Assembly (NCBI RefSeq): GCF_000576595.1
Contig: NZ_AWSA01000011.1
Span: 47,925 to 111,924, forward strand
DNA: 64,000 nucleotides
Direction: 5' to 3'
From: Intrasporangium oryzae NRRL B-24470
Lineage (GTDB): Bacteria > Actinomycetota > Actinomycetes > Actinomycetales > Dermatophilaceae
Numbering within the stretch: the first letter of the stretch is position 1; every line of letters starts with the position of its first letter. The position numbers and the translations under genes are program-made. Under the pieces are notes generated by a model that was not told where the DNA came from, searched no databases, and saw only the letters and a program-made list of their open reading frames with translations. This document shows positions 38,137 through 47,172 of this stretch, one piece after another.

Positions 38137-39756
38137 GTGTTCATTGAGTTCTCGCCGCGGCGCTGGAGCGTCGCGACGCAGACCTTCGCACTCCAGGTCC
38201 TCATCGCCGTGCTGGTGGTCGCGGCAGGGCTCCTCGGCGCCTACGTCCAGGCGCGCCGGGCCGGGGCCGAGGAGGCAGTGGCCCGGGCGACGGCCGTCGC
38301 CCGGACCGTCGCCGCAACGCCGGCGGTCGTCACGGCGGTCGAGGGTCCTGACCCCACGGCGACCCTCCAGCCGTACGCGATGCGCGTCGGCGCCGACTCG
38401 GGGACCGACTTCGTCGTCATCATGAGTCCCGACGCGATCCGCTGGACCCACCCGGACCCGGCCCAGATCGGGCACCGGTTCATCGGCCACACCGAGGCCG
38501 CGCTCGCCGGCGGCACCGTCGTCGAGGACTACACCGGCACCCTCGGCCCGTCGACGCGCGTCGTCGTCCCCGTCCGCGACGGCGCGAGGATCGTGGCCCT
38601 CGTCGCGGTCGGCATCCGCACCTCGGCGGTCGGCGAGCAGGTCCGCGCCCAGCTGCCCGGCATCCTCCTCGCCGGTCTCGCGGCGGCCGCGGTGACCGGC
38701 CTCGGCATGGCCCTCGTGGCGCGCCGCGTCCGGCGTCAGACCCACGGCCTCGGCGAGCGTCAGCTGCGCGACATGTACGAGTACTACGACGCCGTCCTCC
38801 ACGCCGTGACGGAGGGCCTGCTCATCGTCGACCTCGACGGCACGCTCCGGCTCGCCAACGACGAGGCCGTCCGGCTCCTCGACCTGCCCGCCGACGCCGT
38901 CGGGCGCCCCGTGCGCGACCTCGGGCTCGCCGCCCCCCTCACCGATGCGCTCACCGACGGCGAGCCGCACGAGGACGAGCTCCACGTGACGAAGGCCCGG
39001 GTGCTCGTCCTCAACCAGGGCCCGGCGATGTGGCGCGGACGCCTCCTCGGCCACGTCGCGACCCTGCGCGACCGCACCGACCTCGAGGCGCTGACCGGTG
39101 AGCTCGACTCGGCTCGCGGCCTCACCGAGGCGCTGCGGTCGCAGGCTCACGAGTCGGCCAACCGGCTCCACACGATCGTCAGCCTCATCGAGCTCGGCCA
39201 CACCGACCGGGCGCTCGCCTTCGCGACCGACGAGCTGCAGGTCTCGCAGCGGCTCACCGACCGCGTCGTCGCGGCCGTCGAAGAGCCTGCCCTGTCGGCC
39301 GTCCTCCTCGGCAAGGCCGCCGAGGCGAGCGAGCGCGGCATCGACTTCGTCGTCGCGCCCGGCTCGCACTGGCCGCGCGACGTCGCCCCGGCCCGCGACG
39401 TCGTGACGATCGCCGGCAACCTCCTCGACAACGCCATCGACGCCGTGTCCGCCTCCGAGGGCGAGCGTCGGGTGACGGTCGACGCCCACCTCGAGGACGC
39501 CACCGACCAGGAGCCGTATGCCGTCCTCGCCGTCTCCGACACCGGGCCGGGACTGCCGCCCGGCGGGGTCGACGACGCGTTCCGGCGCGGGTTCTCGACG
39601 AAGGAGCAGGGCAGCGCCGGCCGGCGCGGCATCGGCCTCGCGCTCGTCGCCCAGTCGGTCGAGCGACTCGGCGGGACGCTGGAGGTCTCGGGGCCGCCGG
39701 GAGCGACGTTCACCGTGCGCCTCCCCCGGGACGGCGCGAGGAGGGAGATGACGTGA
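38137..39756 (+). CDS. Sensor histidine kinase, DcuS/CitA/DctS type
   Basis: 539 aa. Two membrane helices (about 15-40 and 172-195) flank an extracytoplasmic sCache/PAS-like sensor domain with the conserved YTGTLGPSTRVVVPV segment. A cytoplasmic PAS domain follows (about 220-310), then SQAHESANRLHTIVSLIELG near 337, the H-E-x-x-N-R-L-H-T phosphorylation motif of the CitA/DcuS family, and a HATPase with NLLDNAIDAV, DTGPGLPP and GIGLALV. It senses extracellular di- or tricarboxylates. The stop overlaps the response regulator start. Confidence 0.92.
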   Translation: MFIEFSPRRWSVATQTFALQVLIAVLVVAAGLLGAYVQARRAGAEEAVARATAVARTVAATPAVVTAVEGPDPTATLQPYAMRVGADSGTDFVVIMSPDAIRWTHPDPAQIGHRFIGHTEAALAGGTVVEDYTGTLGPSTRVVVPVRDGARIVALVAVGIRTSAVGEQVRAQLPGILLAGLAAAAVTGLGMALVARRVRRQTHGLGERQLRDMYEYYDAVLHAVTEGLLIVDLDGTLRLANDEAVRLLDLPADAVGRPVRDLGLAAPLTDALTDGEPHEDELHVTKARVLVLNQGPAMWRGRLLGHVATLRDRTDLEALTGELDSARGLTEALRSQAHESANRLHTIVSLIELGHTDRALAFATDELQVSQRLTDRVVAAVEEPALSAVLLGKAAEASERGIDFVVAPGSHWPRDVAPARDVVTIAGNLLDNAIDAVSASEGERRVTVDAHLEDATDQEPYAVLAVSDTGPGLPPGGVDDAFRRGFSTKEQGSAGRRGIGLALVAQSVERLGGTLEVSGPPGATFTVRLPRDGARREMT

Positions 39757-40439
39757 GCGGACCCGTGCTCCGGGTGCTCGTCGTCGAGGACGAGCCGATC
39801 GCCGCCGAGGCCCACACGGCATACGTCTCGCGCGTTCCGGGCTTCGAGGTCGTCGCGACGGTGGGCACGAGCCAGGCTGCCCTCAAGGCGCTGCAGGACC
39901 GGGCCGTCGACGTCGTCCTGCTCGACATGAACCTCCCCGACCGGCACGGGCTAGACGTCGTGCGCGCGATGCGCGCGAGAGGCCATCGGGCCGACGTCAT
40001 CGCGGTGACGTCGGCCCGCGACCTCGAGGTCGTGCGCTCGGCGGTGTCGCTCGGGGTCGTCCAGTACGTCCTCAAGCCCTTCGTCTTCGCCACGCTCCGC
40101 GACCGGCTCCTCGCCTACCGCGCCTACCGCGACCAGCTCTCCGCCGGCGAGGAGGTGAGCACCCAGGCCGAGGTCGACGAGGTCTTCGCGGGCGTGCGTC
40201 GCGGCGGTGAGGTCCGGCTGCCCAAGGGGATGGGCGAGGAGCTCCTCGGCCGTGTCTCCCGAGCGCTGCGCGAGGCTGACACGGGACGCTCCGCCTCAGA
40301 GCTCGGCGAGCTGCTGGGCGTCAGCAGGGTCACGGCGCGACGCTACGCGGAGTACCTCTGCGACACGCGGCGCGCGAGCCGGCGCTCGCGGTATGCCGGT
40401 GCGGGGCGTCCGGAGGTCGAGTACGTCTGGCTCCGCTGA
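39753..40439 (+). CDS. Response regulator, CitB/DcuR family
   Basis: 228 aa. The receiver domain has VVEDEP, the phosphoacceptor Asp in VLLDMNLPD near residue 57, T in VTSA and K in VLKPF. The C-terminal HTH (SASELGELLGVSRVTARRYAEYL, about 175-200) is the DcuR/CitB type. Translationally coupled to the kinase (GTGA overlap). It most likely activates the divergent dicarboxylate transporter gene. Confidence 0.92.
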   Translation: MSGPVLRVLVVEDEPIAAEAHTAYVSRVPGFEVVATVGTSQAALKALQDRAVDVVLLDMNLPDRHGLDVVRAMRARGHRADVIAVTSARDLEVVRSAVSLGVVQYVLKPFVFATLRDRLLAYRAYRDQLSAGEEVSTQAEVDEVFAGVRRGGEVRLPKGMGEELLGRVSRALREADTGRSASELGELLGVSRVTARRYAEYLCDTRRASRRSRYAGAGRPEVEYVWLR

Positions 40440-40459
40440 CCCGGCCTCAGCCGGACGGG

Positions 40460-41032
40460 TCACCGGCCGGCGGTGACGGGCGTCGGCCGGCCGAGCAGGG
40501 CGAGCAGCCGCACCTGGCGGTCGGCGTCGTCGGAGACCGGCACGGGGGGCTTGCAGACGCCGTCGTCGTAGAGATGGTCGCCGAAGCCGGGGAGCGACCC
40601 CTCGACGAGGTCGAGCTCCGCCGGCGTCAGGGCCTCGTCGCGGGCGGCGGCCCGGGCCAGGTCCCACCGGTGGACGACGAGGTCGAAGCCGTAGAAGCTC
40701 GTCATCGTCGCGCCGATCGTCGTGCGGCCCAGGAGGCCGTCGTACTCCCGGGCGGCCACGTGCTCGTCAGCGAGCAGGCTGCGGACGACCGCGTCGTGGG
40801 CGTGCCATGTCCCGACCGGGTCGGACGTGAGGTCCGATGCACCGACGGGCCCGGCGTCGAGGCCGTGCCGTGCGAAGAAGTCCCGCTGGGAGCCGATGAC
40901 GTGCGCCACGACGTCGCGGCCGGACCACCCCTCGCACGCGGAGGGCGCGTCCCAGGCGTCGGCGGGAAGGGTGTCGACGACCGCGCCGAAGCGGTCGGCG
41001 AGGTCGGCATAGGTGGTGAGAACAGTGGACAC
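40460..41032 (-). CDS. DinB-like/mycothiol maleylpyruvate isomerase N-terminal family protein (TIGR03086-like)
   Basis: 190 aa. A four-helix bundle with metal-ligand histidines: GRDVVAHVIGSQRDFF near residue 45 and FDLVVHRWDLARAA near 132 (H-x-x-D-x-A), typical of TIGR03086/MDMPI-like proteins. These are often mycothiol-dependent enzymes with unknown substrates. The GTG at 41032 has AGGAG at about 6 bases. Divergent from the AraC regulator, which likely controls it. Confidence 0.75.
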   Translation of the reverse strand: MSTVLTTYADLADRFGAVVDTLPADAWDAPSACEGWSGRDVVAHVIGSQRDFFARHGLDAGPVGASDLTSDPVGTWHAHDAVVRSLLADEHVAAREYDGLLGRTTIGATMTSFYGFDLVVHRWDLARAAARDEALTPAELDLVEGSLPGFGDHLYDDGVCKPPVPVSDDADRQVRLLALLGRPTPVTAGR

Positions 41033-41101
41033 GGTGGTCTCCTTGTCGGCTCGACTGGTGGTCGGTTCGACGCTAGGCGGCGCCCTGTCGGGGGGTCTTG
41101 A

Positions 41102-41107
41102 TACTTT
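41102..41107 (+). promoter_or_regulatory. TACTTT -10 hexamer of the AraC regulator
   Basis: TACTTT, seven bases, ATG at 41115. Confidence 0.45.
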
Positions 41108-41114
41108 CCGACAC

Positions 41115-41945
41115 ATGGCTCCCCCGAGCGCCACGCGTCGCCCCGACGACACCGAGCCGGCGCACCTGCGCGACCCGGCCGACCAGCCGTTCACCATCGA
41201 CCGGTATGCGGTCTCCGACGACCTGCTGCCCCTGGCGCGCCGCTTCTGGATCCCCGTCTGGGACGTCCCGGCGGGGGCACAGTCGACGCAGCGGGTCCTG
41301 CAGTACCCCGTCAGCCTCATCGTCATCTCCGAGACCTATGCCCGGTTCTACGGCGTCGTGTCCGGACTCTCCGCGACGACCCTCGAGGGGCAGGGCTGGG
41401 GGCTCGGGCTCATGCTCCAGCCGGCGGCCGGGGCCCTGCTCACGGGGCGCCGGGCCCGTGAGGCCACCGACCGTGACATCGACGTGGCTGACGTCCCCGG
41501 GCTCAGCGGCATACGCCCGGAGCTCGTGCGCGAGCTCATGCGCCCCAGCCCTCGGGACGAGCAGGCGCGGGCCGCGGCCCGCGCCCACGTCGAAGACGCC
41601 CTCCGCCCGCACCTGCCGGTCGACGAGGAGGGCCAGCTCGTCAATGCGATCGTCGAGGACGTCGAGGGCTCACCCGAGTTGCTGCGCGTCGACGAGCTGT
41701 GCGCCCGGTTCGACATCGCCGAGCGCACCCTCCAGCGGCTCCTCCACAAGCGGCTCGGGATCGGGCCGAAGTGGCTCATCCGCCGACGTCGCCTCCAGGA
41801 GGCGGCCGACCGGCTCCGCGACACCGGCGCCGAGCTCGCCGGGATCGCCGCCGAGCTCGGCTACGCCGACCAGGCCCACTTCACCCGTGACTTCCGCAAG
41901 GCGACCGGCATCACGCCCGGCGAGTTCGCCGCCCGCTTTCGCTGA
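41115..41945 (+). CDS. AraC-family transcriptional regulator
   Basis: 276 aa. The C-terminal 100 residues carry two HTH motifs: VDELCARFDIAERTLQRLLHKRLGIGPKWLIRRRRLQEA and LAGIAAELGYADQAHFTRDFRKATGITPGEF. The N-terminal domain (20-165) is a cupin-like/DUF6597-type sensor. It is divergent from the DinB-like gene, 82 bases apart, and probably regulates it. Confidence 0.88.
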   Translation: MAPPSATRRPDDTEPAHLRDPADQPFTIDRYAVSDDLLPLARRFWIPVWDVPAGAQSTQRVLQYPVSLIVISETYARFYGVVSGLSATTLEGQGWGLGLMLQPAAGALLTGRRAREATDRDIDVADVPGLSGIRPELVRELMRPSPRDEQARAAARAHVEDALRPHLPVDEEGQLVNAIVEDVEGSPELLRVDELCARFDIAERTLQRLLHKRLGIGPKWLIRRRRLQEAADRLRDTGAELAGIAAELGYADQAHFTRDFRKATGITPGEFAARFR

Positions 41946-41958
41946 GGCGAGACCGGCC

Positions 41959-43476
41959 TCAGTGCGTCAGGACCGGCACGGCCTGGCGCTCGACGGCCGC
42001 CATCCTGCGGCTGATCCACGGCACGAGGGCGAAGAGGACGGCCGTGAAGGCGAGCGTCATGATGCCGAGCACCGCGTAGTACTGCGAGTCCGGCAGGTCG
42101 GCCATCCCGGTGATGAGCTGCGCCGCGATCGCCTGGCCGGCGGCGCTGCCGAGGAACCACAGGGCCATCGCCTGGCTCGTGAAGGCGCGCGGGGCAAGTC
42201 GGGTCGTCGCCGACAGGCCGACAGGCGAAAGACACAGCTCCGCGACGGTCTGGAGGACGAAGACCGACGTGAGGACGATGACGGGGGCGGTGTTGCCCTG
42301 GTAGGTCGCGAACGCCCACGACATGGCGAGGGCCGACAGCCCGATCAGGCCGACACCGAGGACGAACTTCATCGGCGTCGAGGGGAACCGGCCCGCACGC
42401 TTGGTCCAGATCCAGCCGAAGACCGGGGCGAGCACGATGATCGCGAGCGGGTTGACCGACTGGAACCACTCGGGGTCGATGGTCACCCCCGCGACCTGCT
42501 TGACGGTGTTGTCGGAGGCGAAGAGGGCCATCTTGCCCGCCGCCTGCTCGAAGATCATCCAGAAGAGCATCGCGCCGATCCAGAGCGGGATGTAGGCGGC
42601 CAGGTGCGAGCGCTCCTGCGCCTCGACCTTCGGGCTGCGGAACATCATCGTGAAGTAGGCGATCGGCACGAGGATCGCGACGATCGAGATCGCGTCGATG
42701 ACCTGGTCGAGGAGGGTGTCGCGCCACACGCCGGCGAGCAGCACGACGGCGACGAAGGCGACGAGCGCGCTGATGCCGAGGACGAGGACCTTGCCGCGCT
42801 CCTCGGCGCCGAGCGGGTTGGGGACGTCGTCGCCGGAGCCGCGGAGCGTACGGCGTCCGAGGACGAACCAGACGAGCGCGATGGCCATGCCGACGGCGGC
42901 GGCCGAGAAGCCGGCGTGGTAACCCCAGTTGTTGCGGAGGAACGCGACGACGAGCGGCGACAGCAGGGCGCCGATGTTGATCGCCATGTAGAAGATCGAG
43001 AACCCGGCGTCGCGACGCGGGTCGTCGTCCGAGTAGAGCCGGCCGACCATCGTCGAGATGTTCGGCTTGAGCAGGCCCGTGCCGAGGGCGACGAGGACGA
43101 TGCCGAGCCACGCGGTCGCCGCGGCCGGGACGGCGAGGCACAGGTGGCCGGTCATGATGACGAGACCGCCGTAGAGCGTCGAGCGGCGCGCGCCGACGAG
43201 CCGGTCGGCCGCGAAGCCGCCGATGACGGAGAGCAGGTACACGGAGGCGCCGTAGATGGCGACCACTGCCGCGCCGGTCGACTCGGCGATCCCGAGGCCG
43301 CCGTTCGCGGCGGTGTCCACGAGGAAGTAGAGCAGGATGGCCCGCATCCCGTAGTACGAGAAGCGCTCCCACAGCTCGACGAAGAACAGCGTCGAGAGGC
43401 CGGTGGGGTGGCCGAGGAAACCGCGGTCAGCGGCGCTCGACCTCGGCGTGGGACGGTCGTCGGTACGACTGGTCAT
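41959..43476 (-). CDS. Proton-dependent peptide transporter (POT family)
   Basis: 505 aa with 14 predicted hydrophobic segments. The N-terminal FFVELWERFSYYGMRAIL contains the ExxERFxYY proton-coupling motif of POT/PTR transporters; GGFAADRLVGARRSTLYGGL is the MFS loop motif, and FSIFYMAINIGALLSPLV is the second POT signature. Imports di-/tripeptides with protons. It lies 78 bases downstream of the BluB-CobT gene on the same strand. Confidence 0.9.
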   Translation of the reverse strand: MTSRTDDRPTPRSSAADRGFLGHPTGLSTLFFVELWERFSYYGMRAILLYFLVDTAANGGLGIAESTGAAVVAIYGASVYLLSVIGGFAADRLVGARRSTLYGGLVIMTGHLCLAVPAAATAWLGIVLVALGTGLLKPNISTMVGRLYSDDDPRRDAGFSIFYMAINIGALLSPLVVAFLRNNWGYHAGFSAAAVGMAIALVWFVLGRRTLRGSGDDVPNPLGAEERGKVLVLGISALVAFVAVVLLAGVWRDTLLDQVIDAISIVAILVPIAYFTMMFRSPKVEAQERSHLAAYIPLWIGAMLFWMIFEQAAGKMALFASDNTVKQVAGVTIDPEWFQSVNPLAIIVLAPVFGWIWTKRAGRFPSTPMKFVLGVGLIGLSALAMSWAFATYQGNTAPVIVLTSVFVLQTVAELCLSPVGLSATTRLAPRAFTSQAMALWFLGSAAGQAIAAQLITGMADLPDSQYYAVLGIMTLAFTAVLFALVPWISRRMAAVERQAVPVLTH

Positions 43477-43554
43477 GAAGGCTCCCAGGACCCCCGCGAC
43501 GGGGGGATCGGCAAACGGACAACCCTTCCACGGTAGGTGGCGTCCGCGTATACC

Positions 43555-45249
43555 TCAAACCGGACGGGTTCGGGCGACGCCGCGCCGAAGTTCTCGCCCA
43601 TCGGACACAAGACCCGCCGCGAGGGCCGCTCCGACGCCCTCCCCCGCACGGATTCGCAGGTCGAGCAGCGGCTCGAGGCCGAGCTCGCGAAGGACGAGAG
43701 CGTGGCCCACCTCACGCGAACGCTGCCCCGCGACGAGGTGCGCGGCGACGGCCGGCTCGAGGCGGACCGCGGCCAGGGCAGCCACCGAGGTGGCCAGCCC
43801 GTCGAGCACGACGACGCCCCGCGCCTCGGCGACGCCGAGGACCACCCCGGCGAGGACGGCGATCTCGCCGCCGCCGAGTCGGCGCAGGGTCTCGTGGATG
43901 CCGAACGCGCCTTCGGGTCGGGGCCCGACGCGGGCCAGGGCGCGTTCGACGACCTCGCGCTTGCGCTCGACCATCGCGGCGTCCGCGGACGAGCCGCGCC
44001 CGACGACGTCGTCCGCCGGGCGGTCGAGCAGGGCGGCTGCCACCGCCGCGGCGACCGTCGTGTTGCCGATGCCGACCTCGCCGACAGCGACGAGCCCGGA
44101 GGCCGCCAGCGCGCGACCGCGCTCGTGCCCGAGATCGCGCAGGGCGGCATACGTCTCCTCGTCGAGCGCGTCGGTCGCGACGAGATCGCCTCTGCGAGAG
44201 CCGATCCCGGCGTCGATGAGCTCGACGTCGAGGCCGGCCGCGCGCGCGGCGACCGCCCCCATCGACGTGCCCTCACGGGTCGCCCGGGCGACGTCCGCGG
44301 TGACCGACGCATCGAAGGCGGAGACGCCGTATGCCGTCACGGCGTGGTCCGCGGCCGCGACGACGAGGGTGCCCCCGCCGTCGGCGACGGGCAGGGCCTC
44401 GATCCGGTCGAGGACGCCGTCGAGGACGCCGAGCGAACCGGGGACGGCCAGGAGGTCGTCGGCGCGGTCGCGGGCGGCGACGACGTCGGCCTGGTCGGGC
44501 GCGCGCAGGTGCGACTCGGGCGCGTCGACCTCGACCCAGCGCTCGCGCATGACGACCTGGTCGAGGGGGAGCCGGCGCGACCAGCCGGCCCGCTCGAGGC
44601 CAGGCTCGGGCGGGCGCTCGTCGGGCCAGCCCAGGCAGAGCCAGCCGAGGGTCTCGACGCCGGTGGGGAGGCCGAGCAGGTTCGCGAGCTCCTCGGGCTC
44701 GAAGAGGGTGACCCACCCCAGTCCGAGGCCGTGGGCCCGGGCAGTCAACCACATGTTCTCGATGGCCGCGGCGCACGACCACAGGTCGGCGTCGGGGAAG
44801 GTGGCGCGTCCGAGGATCCCGGCGGCGGGTGTGCGGCGGTCGCACGCCACGACGACCCCGAGCGGCGCCTCGCGGATCCCCTCGAGCCGGAGGTCGAGCA
44901 GGCCGCGTGCGGACTCCTCCGCCATCCCGGATGCCTGGCGCAGCCGGGCCCGGTCGGCCATCGCCGCGGCGGCGTCGCGCGTCTCCGCGGCGGTGACGAC
45001 GATGAAGCGCCACGGCTGGGAGTGCCCCACGCTCGGACCGCGGTGACCCGCGAGGAGCACGGCCTCGAGAGCCTCCTCGGGCACGGGGTCGGGCCGGAAG
45101 CGGCGGATGTCGCGCCGCGCGCCGACGACCCGGGCGAGGGACTCGATGTCGTCGGTCAGCGCCCAGGCGTCGGGCGTCTGGGCGCGCTCGGCGGCGGAGG
45201 AGGCGTCGCCGATGGTCGGGACCGGCCTGCCGTACATCGATCGACCCAC
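43555..45249 (-). CDS. BluB-CobT fusion: DMB synthase and nicotinate-nucleotide:DMB phosphoribosyltransferase
   Basis: 564 aa joining two steps of lower-ligand biosynthesis for vitamin B12. Residues about 35-240 are the flavin nitroreductase-like BluB (RRDIRRFRPDPVPEEALEAVLLAGHRGPSVGHSQPWRFIVV, and APLGVVVACDRR, GLGWVTLFEP). BluB makes 5,6-dimethylbenzimidazole from FMNH2. Residues about 255-560 are CobT (PGSLGVLDGVLDRIEAL, VEVGIGNTTVAAAV, GRGSSAD, DLRIRAGEGVGAALA with the catalytic Glu), which attaches ribose phosphate to DMB. The start could be GTG 45249 or ATG 45237. Fusion ensures that the product is handed directly to the second step. No cobalamin riboswitch is visible. Confidence 0.9.
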   Translation of the reverse strand: MGRSMYGRPVPTIGDASSAAERAQTPDAWALTDDIESLARVVGARRDIRRFRPDPVPEEALEAVLLAGHRGPSVGHSQPWRFIVVTAAETRDAAAAMADRARLRQASGMAEESARGLLDLRLEGIREAPLGVVVACDRRTPAAGILGRATFPDADLWSCAAAIENMWLTARAHGLGLGWVTLFEPEELANLLGLPTGVETLGWLCLGWPDERPPEPGLERAGWSRRLPLDQVVMRERWVEVDAPESHLRAPDQADVVAARDRADDLLAVPGSLGVLDGVLDRIEALPVADGGGTLVVAAADHAVTAYGVSAFDASVTADVARATREGTSMGAVAARAAGLDVELIDAGIGSRRGDLVATDALDEETYAALRDLGHERGRALAASGLVAVGEVGIGNTTVAAAVAAALLDRPADDVVGRGSSADAAMVERKREVVERALARVGPRPEGAFGIHETLRRLGGGEIAVLAGVVLGVAEARGVVVLDGLATSVAALAAVRLEPAVAAHLVAGQRSREVGHALVLRELGLEPLLDLRIRAGEGVGAALAAGLVSDGRELRRGVARTRPV

Positions 45250-45258
45250 GCTGCCCGA

Positions 45259-47082
45259 CTAGTCCGTGAGCGCGGAGAGGAACACCCGGTCGAGGTCGTC
45301 CACGTCGCGCGCGACGTAGAGCTCACCGGACGTCGCCGCGGAGATCTTCCCGAGGGACGCGGCGTCGGCCTGGTCGCCCAGGGCGATGCTGAGGATGCGA
45401 ACGGGGCGCTGCGGGTCGGCCAGCGGCTTGACCTTCGCCAGCACCGCATCGAGGCTGGCGCTGCCTTCGTCCTCGTTCTTGCCGTCGCTGATGAGGATGA
45501 TCGTGTTGTTGCCGGGGCGCCAGTGGGTCCGGGCCGCGTCGGCGGCCGCGATGACGGTGTCGTACAGGCCGGTGGCCCCGTCGGCGGTCAGGCCGTTGAC
45601 CGACTGCTGCAGCGCCTGGCGGGCTGTCGTCCCGCCGACCGCACGCGAGAGCGGGCCGAAGTCGGACACCGACGTGTAGTCGGTGCCCTGGTCCTTGCGC
45701 GAGAAGGTCCAGAGCGCGACCGACGTCCGGTCGGAGAAGAGCGGGAGCGACGACGTGATGGCCTGCTTGGCGAGGTCGAGCCGGGTCGCGTTGCCCGCGC
45801 TCGGGACCTTCTCGTTCATCGAGCCGGAGATGTCGAGGACGACGAAGACGCTGCCCTGCCGGTCGAGCGCGCTCCAGGCCTGCAGGACCGTCGCGACCCG
45901 GTCGGCCTCGGGCGTCGGCGGGGTGTAGTGGGGCTCGTCGGCCAGCGCGCCGAGGCTCTCGTCGGGGTCGGCGACCAGTCGGGGTGTGCGCCAGCCCTTG
46001 GCGGCGAACTGGTTGGCGGCGTCGCCCTTGACGAGGAAGTCGGCGAACCGGTCGAGGGCGGCCCGCTGCTGGTCGGTGACCCAGGGGACGTTGAGCGTGA
46101 TGACGGGGACCTCGGCGGGCGCGACGCCGTCGCTCGGGTAGAGGGCGACGAGCGGCACCCGTGGCGAGGTGCGGTTGAAGGCCATGACCTCGCGCTCGGT
46201 CCACGGCATGAGCGGCGTCTGGCGCAGCGCCTCGGCGGTCGTCATCGCGCCGTCGCGCAGGGGCGCGAACGCCTTGGACGGGTCGGTCCCGAGGGAGGTG
46301 ATGGCGCTCTGGGCCGAGAGCAGGTCACGGCGCACGTCGTCGACCGAGGTCTGGTCCTGCACCGTGGTGTCGTAGATGCTGGCGGTGGCGGCGAGGCTCG
46401 ACGGACTGTGCAGCGGGTCCTGCCAGGCGAGGTGGAGCGGGCCCCACTCGCTGTGGCCGCGGGCACCCCAGCCCTTGGCGTCCTGGGCCAGGCCGAGGAG
46501 CTCGGACCAGGACGGCTCGTGCTGCGGCCAGCCGAGCGCCTCGGCCATGGGCCGCGGGGCGGCGACCACGGTCGGGCTCACGGCAACGACGGGGTTGGCG
46601 CGGGGAAGTGCCGCCGACAGCTCCGGTCGCCGGGCGAGCACCCTGCGCCAGAGCCCCGACTCGGGCACCCAGGCCGTGGGGGCCTGCGCGCCGCCGCGGG
46701 CCTGGAGCGCCGCGCCCAGCGTGTCACCGAAGGCATCGGGTGCCACGGCCGTCACGGTCGTGGTCGCGCACGCGCCGTTGACGGAGGAGGCGGTGCCCGC
46801 GTCGAAGGCCGCCGCGGCCTTCTTCAGGATCGGGGCGACCTCGGGCGACGCCGCGATGCGCAACGGGAACCGGGAGGAGTCGCACGTCGCCGCCTCGGCC
46901 GAGTCGCCCGAGCGTGAGACGAAGAACCACACCCCGACGCCGGCCAGCAGAGCGAGGACGAGGGCGGTCACCAGGACATTTCGCCCCGCCGACCGTCTCG
47001 GCGCACGGTGCCGGCCCCCGCCGGCGGTCCTCCGAGTCTCCCCCTGGGGACCAGTGACTGGCCCGCTCGACTGTGTCCCCAT
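45259..47082 (-). CDS. Membrane-anchored substrate-binding-like plus VWA domain protein
   Basis: 607 aa. A cytoplasmic basic N-terminus is followed by one membrane helix (about residues 34-54). The exterior part begins with a type-2 periplasmic-binding fold (LRIAASPEVAPILKKAAAAFD, residues about 70-390). A von Willebrand factor A domain follows with the MIDAS motif VFVVLDISGSMNEK near 413 and TDGATGLYDT. Such SBP_bac_11/VWA proteins are exported, presumably metal-dependent adhesion or sensor proteins. Its stop lies nine bases from the BluB-CobT start, so the two are probably co-transcribed, although no functional link is known to me. Confidence 0.82.
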   Translation of the reverse strand: MGTQSSGPVTGPQGETRRTAGGGRHRAPRRSAGRNVLVTALVLALLAGVGVWFFVSRSGDSAEAATCDSSRFPLRIAASPEVAPILKKAAAAFDAGTASSVNGACATTTVTAVAPDAFGDTLGAALQARGGAQAPTAWVPESGLWRRVLARRPELSAALPRANPVVAVSPTVVAAPRPMAEALGWPQHEPSWSELLGLAQDAKGWGARGHSEWGPLHLAWQDPLHSPSSLAATASIYDTTVQDQTSVDDVRRDLLSAQSAITSLGTDPSKAFAPLRDGAMTTAEALRQTPLMPWTEREVMAFNRTSPRVPLVALYPSDGVAPAEVPVITLNVPWVTDQQRAALDRFADFLVKGDAANQFAAKGWRTPRLVADPDESLGALADEPHYTPPTPEADRVATVLQAWSALDRQGSVFVVLDISGSMNEKVPSAGNATRLDLAKQAITSSLPLFSDRTSVALWTFSRKDQGTDYTSVSDFGPLSRAVGGTTARQALQQSVNGLTADGATGLYDTVIAAADAARTHWRPGNNTIILISDGKNEDEGSASLDAVLAKVKPLADPQRPVRILSIALGDQADAASLGKISAATSGELYVARDVDDLDRVFLSALTD

Positions 47083-47172
47083 GCGCAGAGTTTGTCAGCG
47101 GGGTGCGGCGAGGACAAGGAGATACCACATCCCAATACCGCGAACCTGCCGAATCCCGAGATCCGGGCGCGC

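Noticed and set aside
45240..45260. Possible cobalamin riboswitch before BluB-CobT
   Set aside because: Only nine bases separate it from the upstream gene, and the gap at 47083-47172 upstream of that gene shows no B12-box-like sequence.
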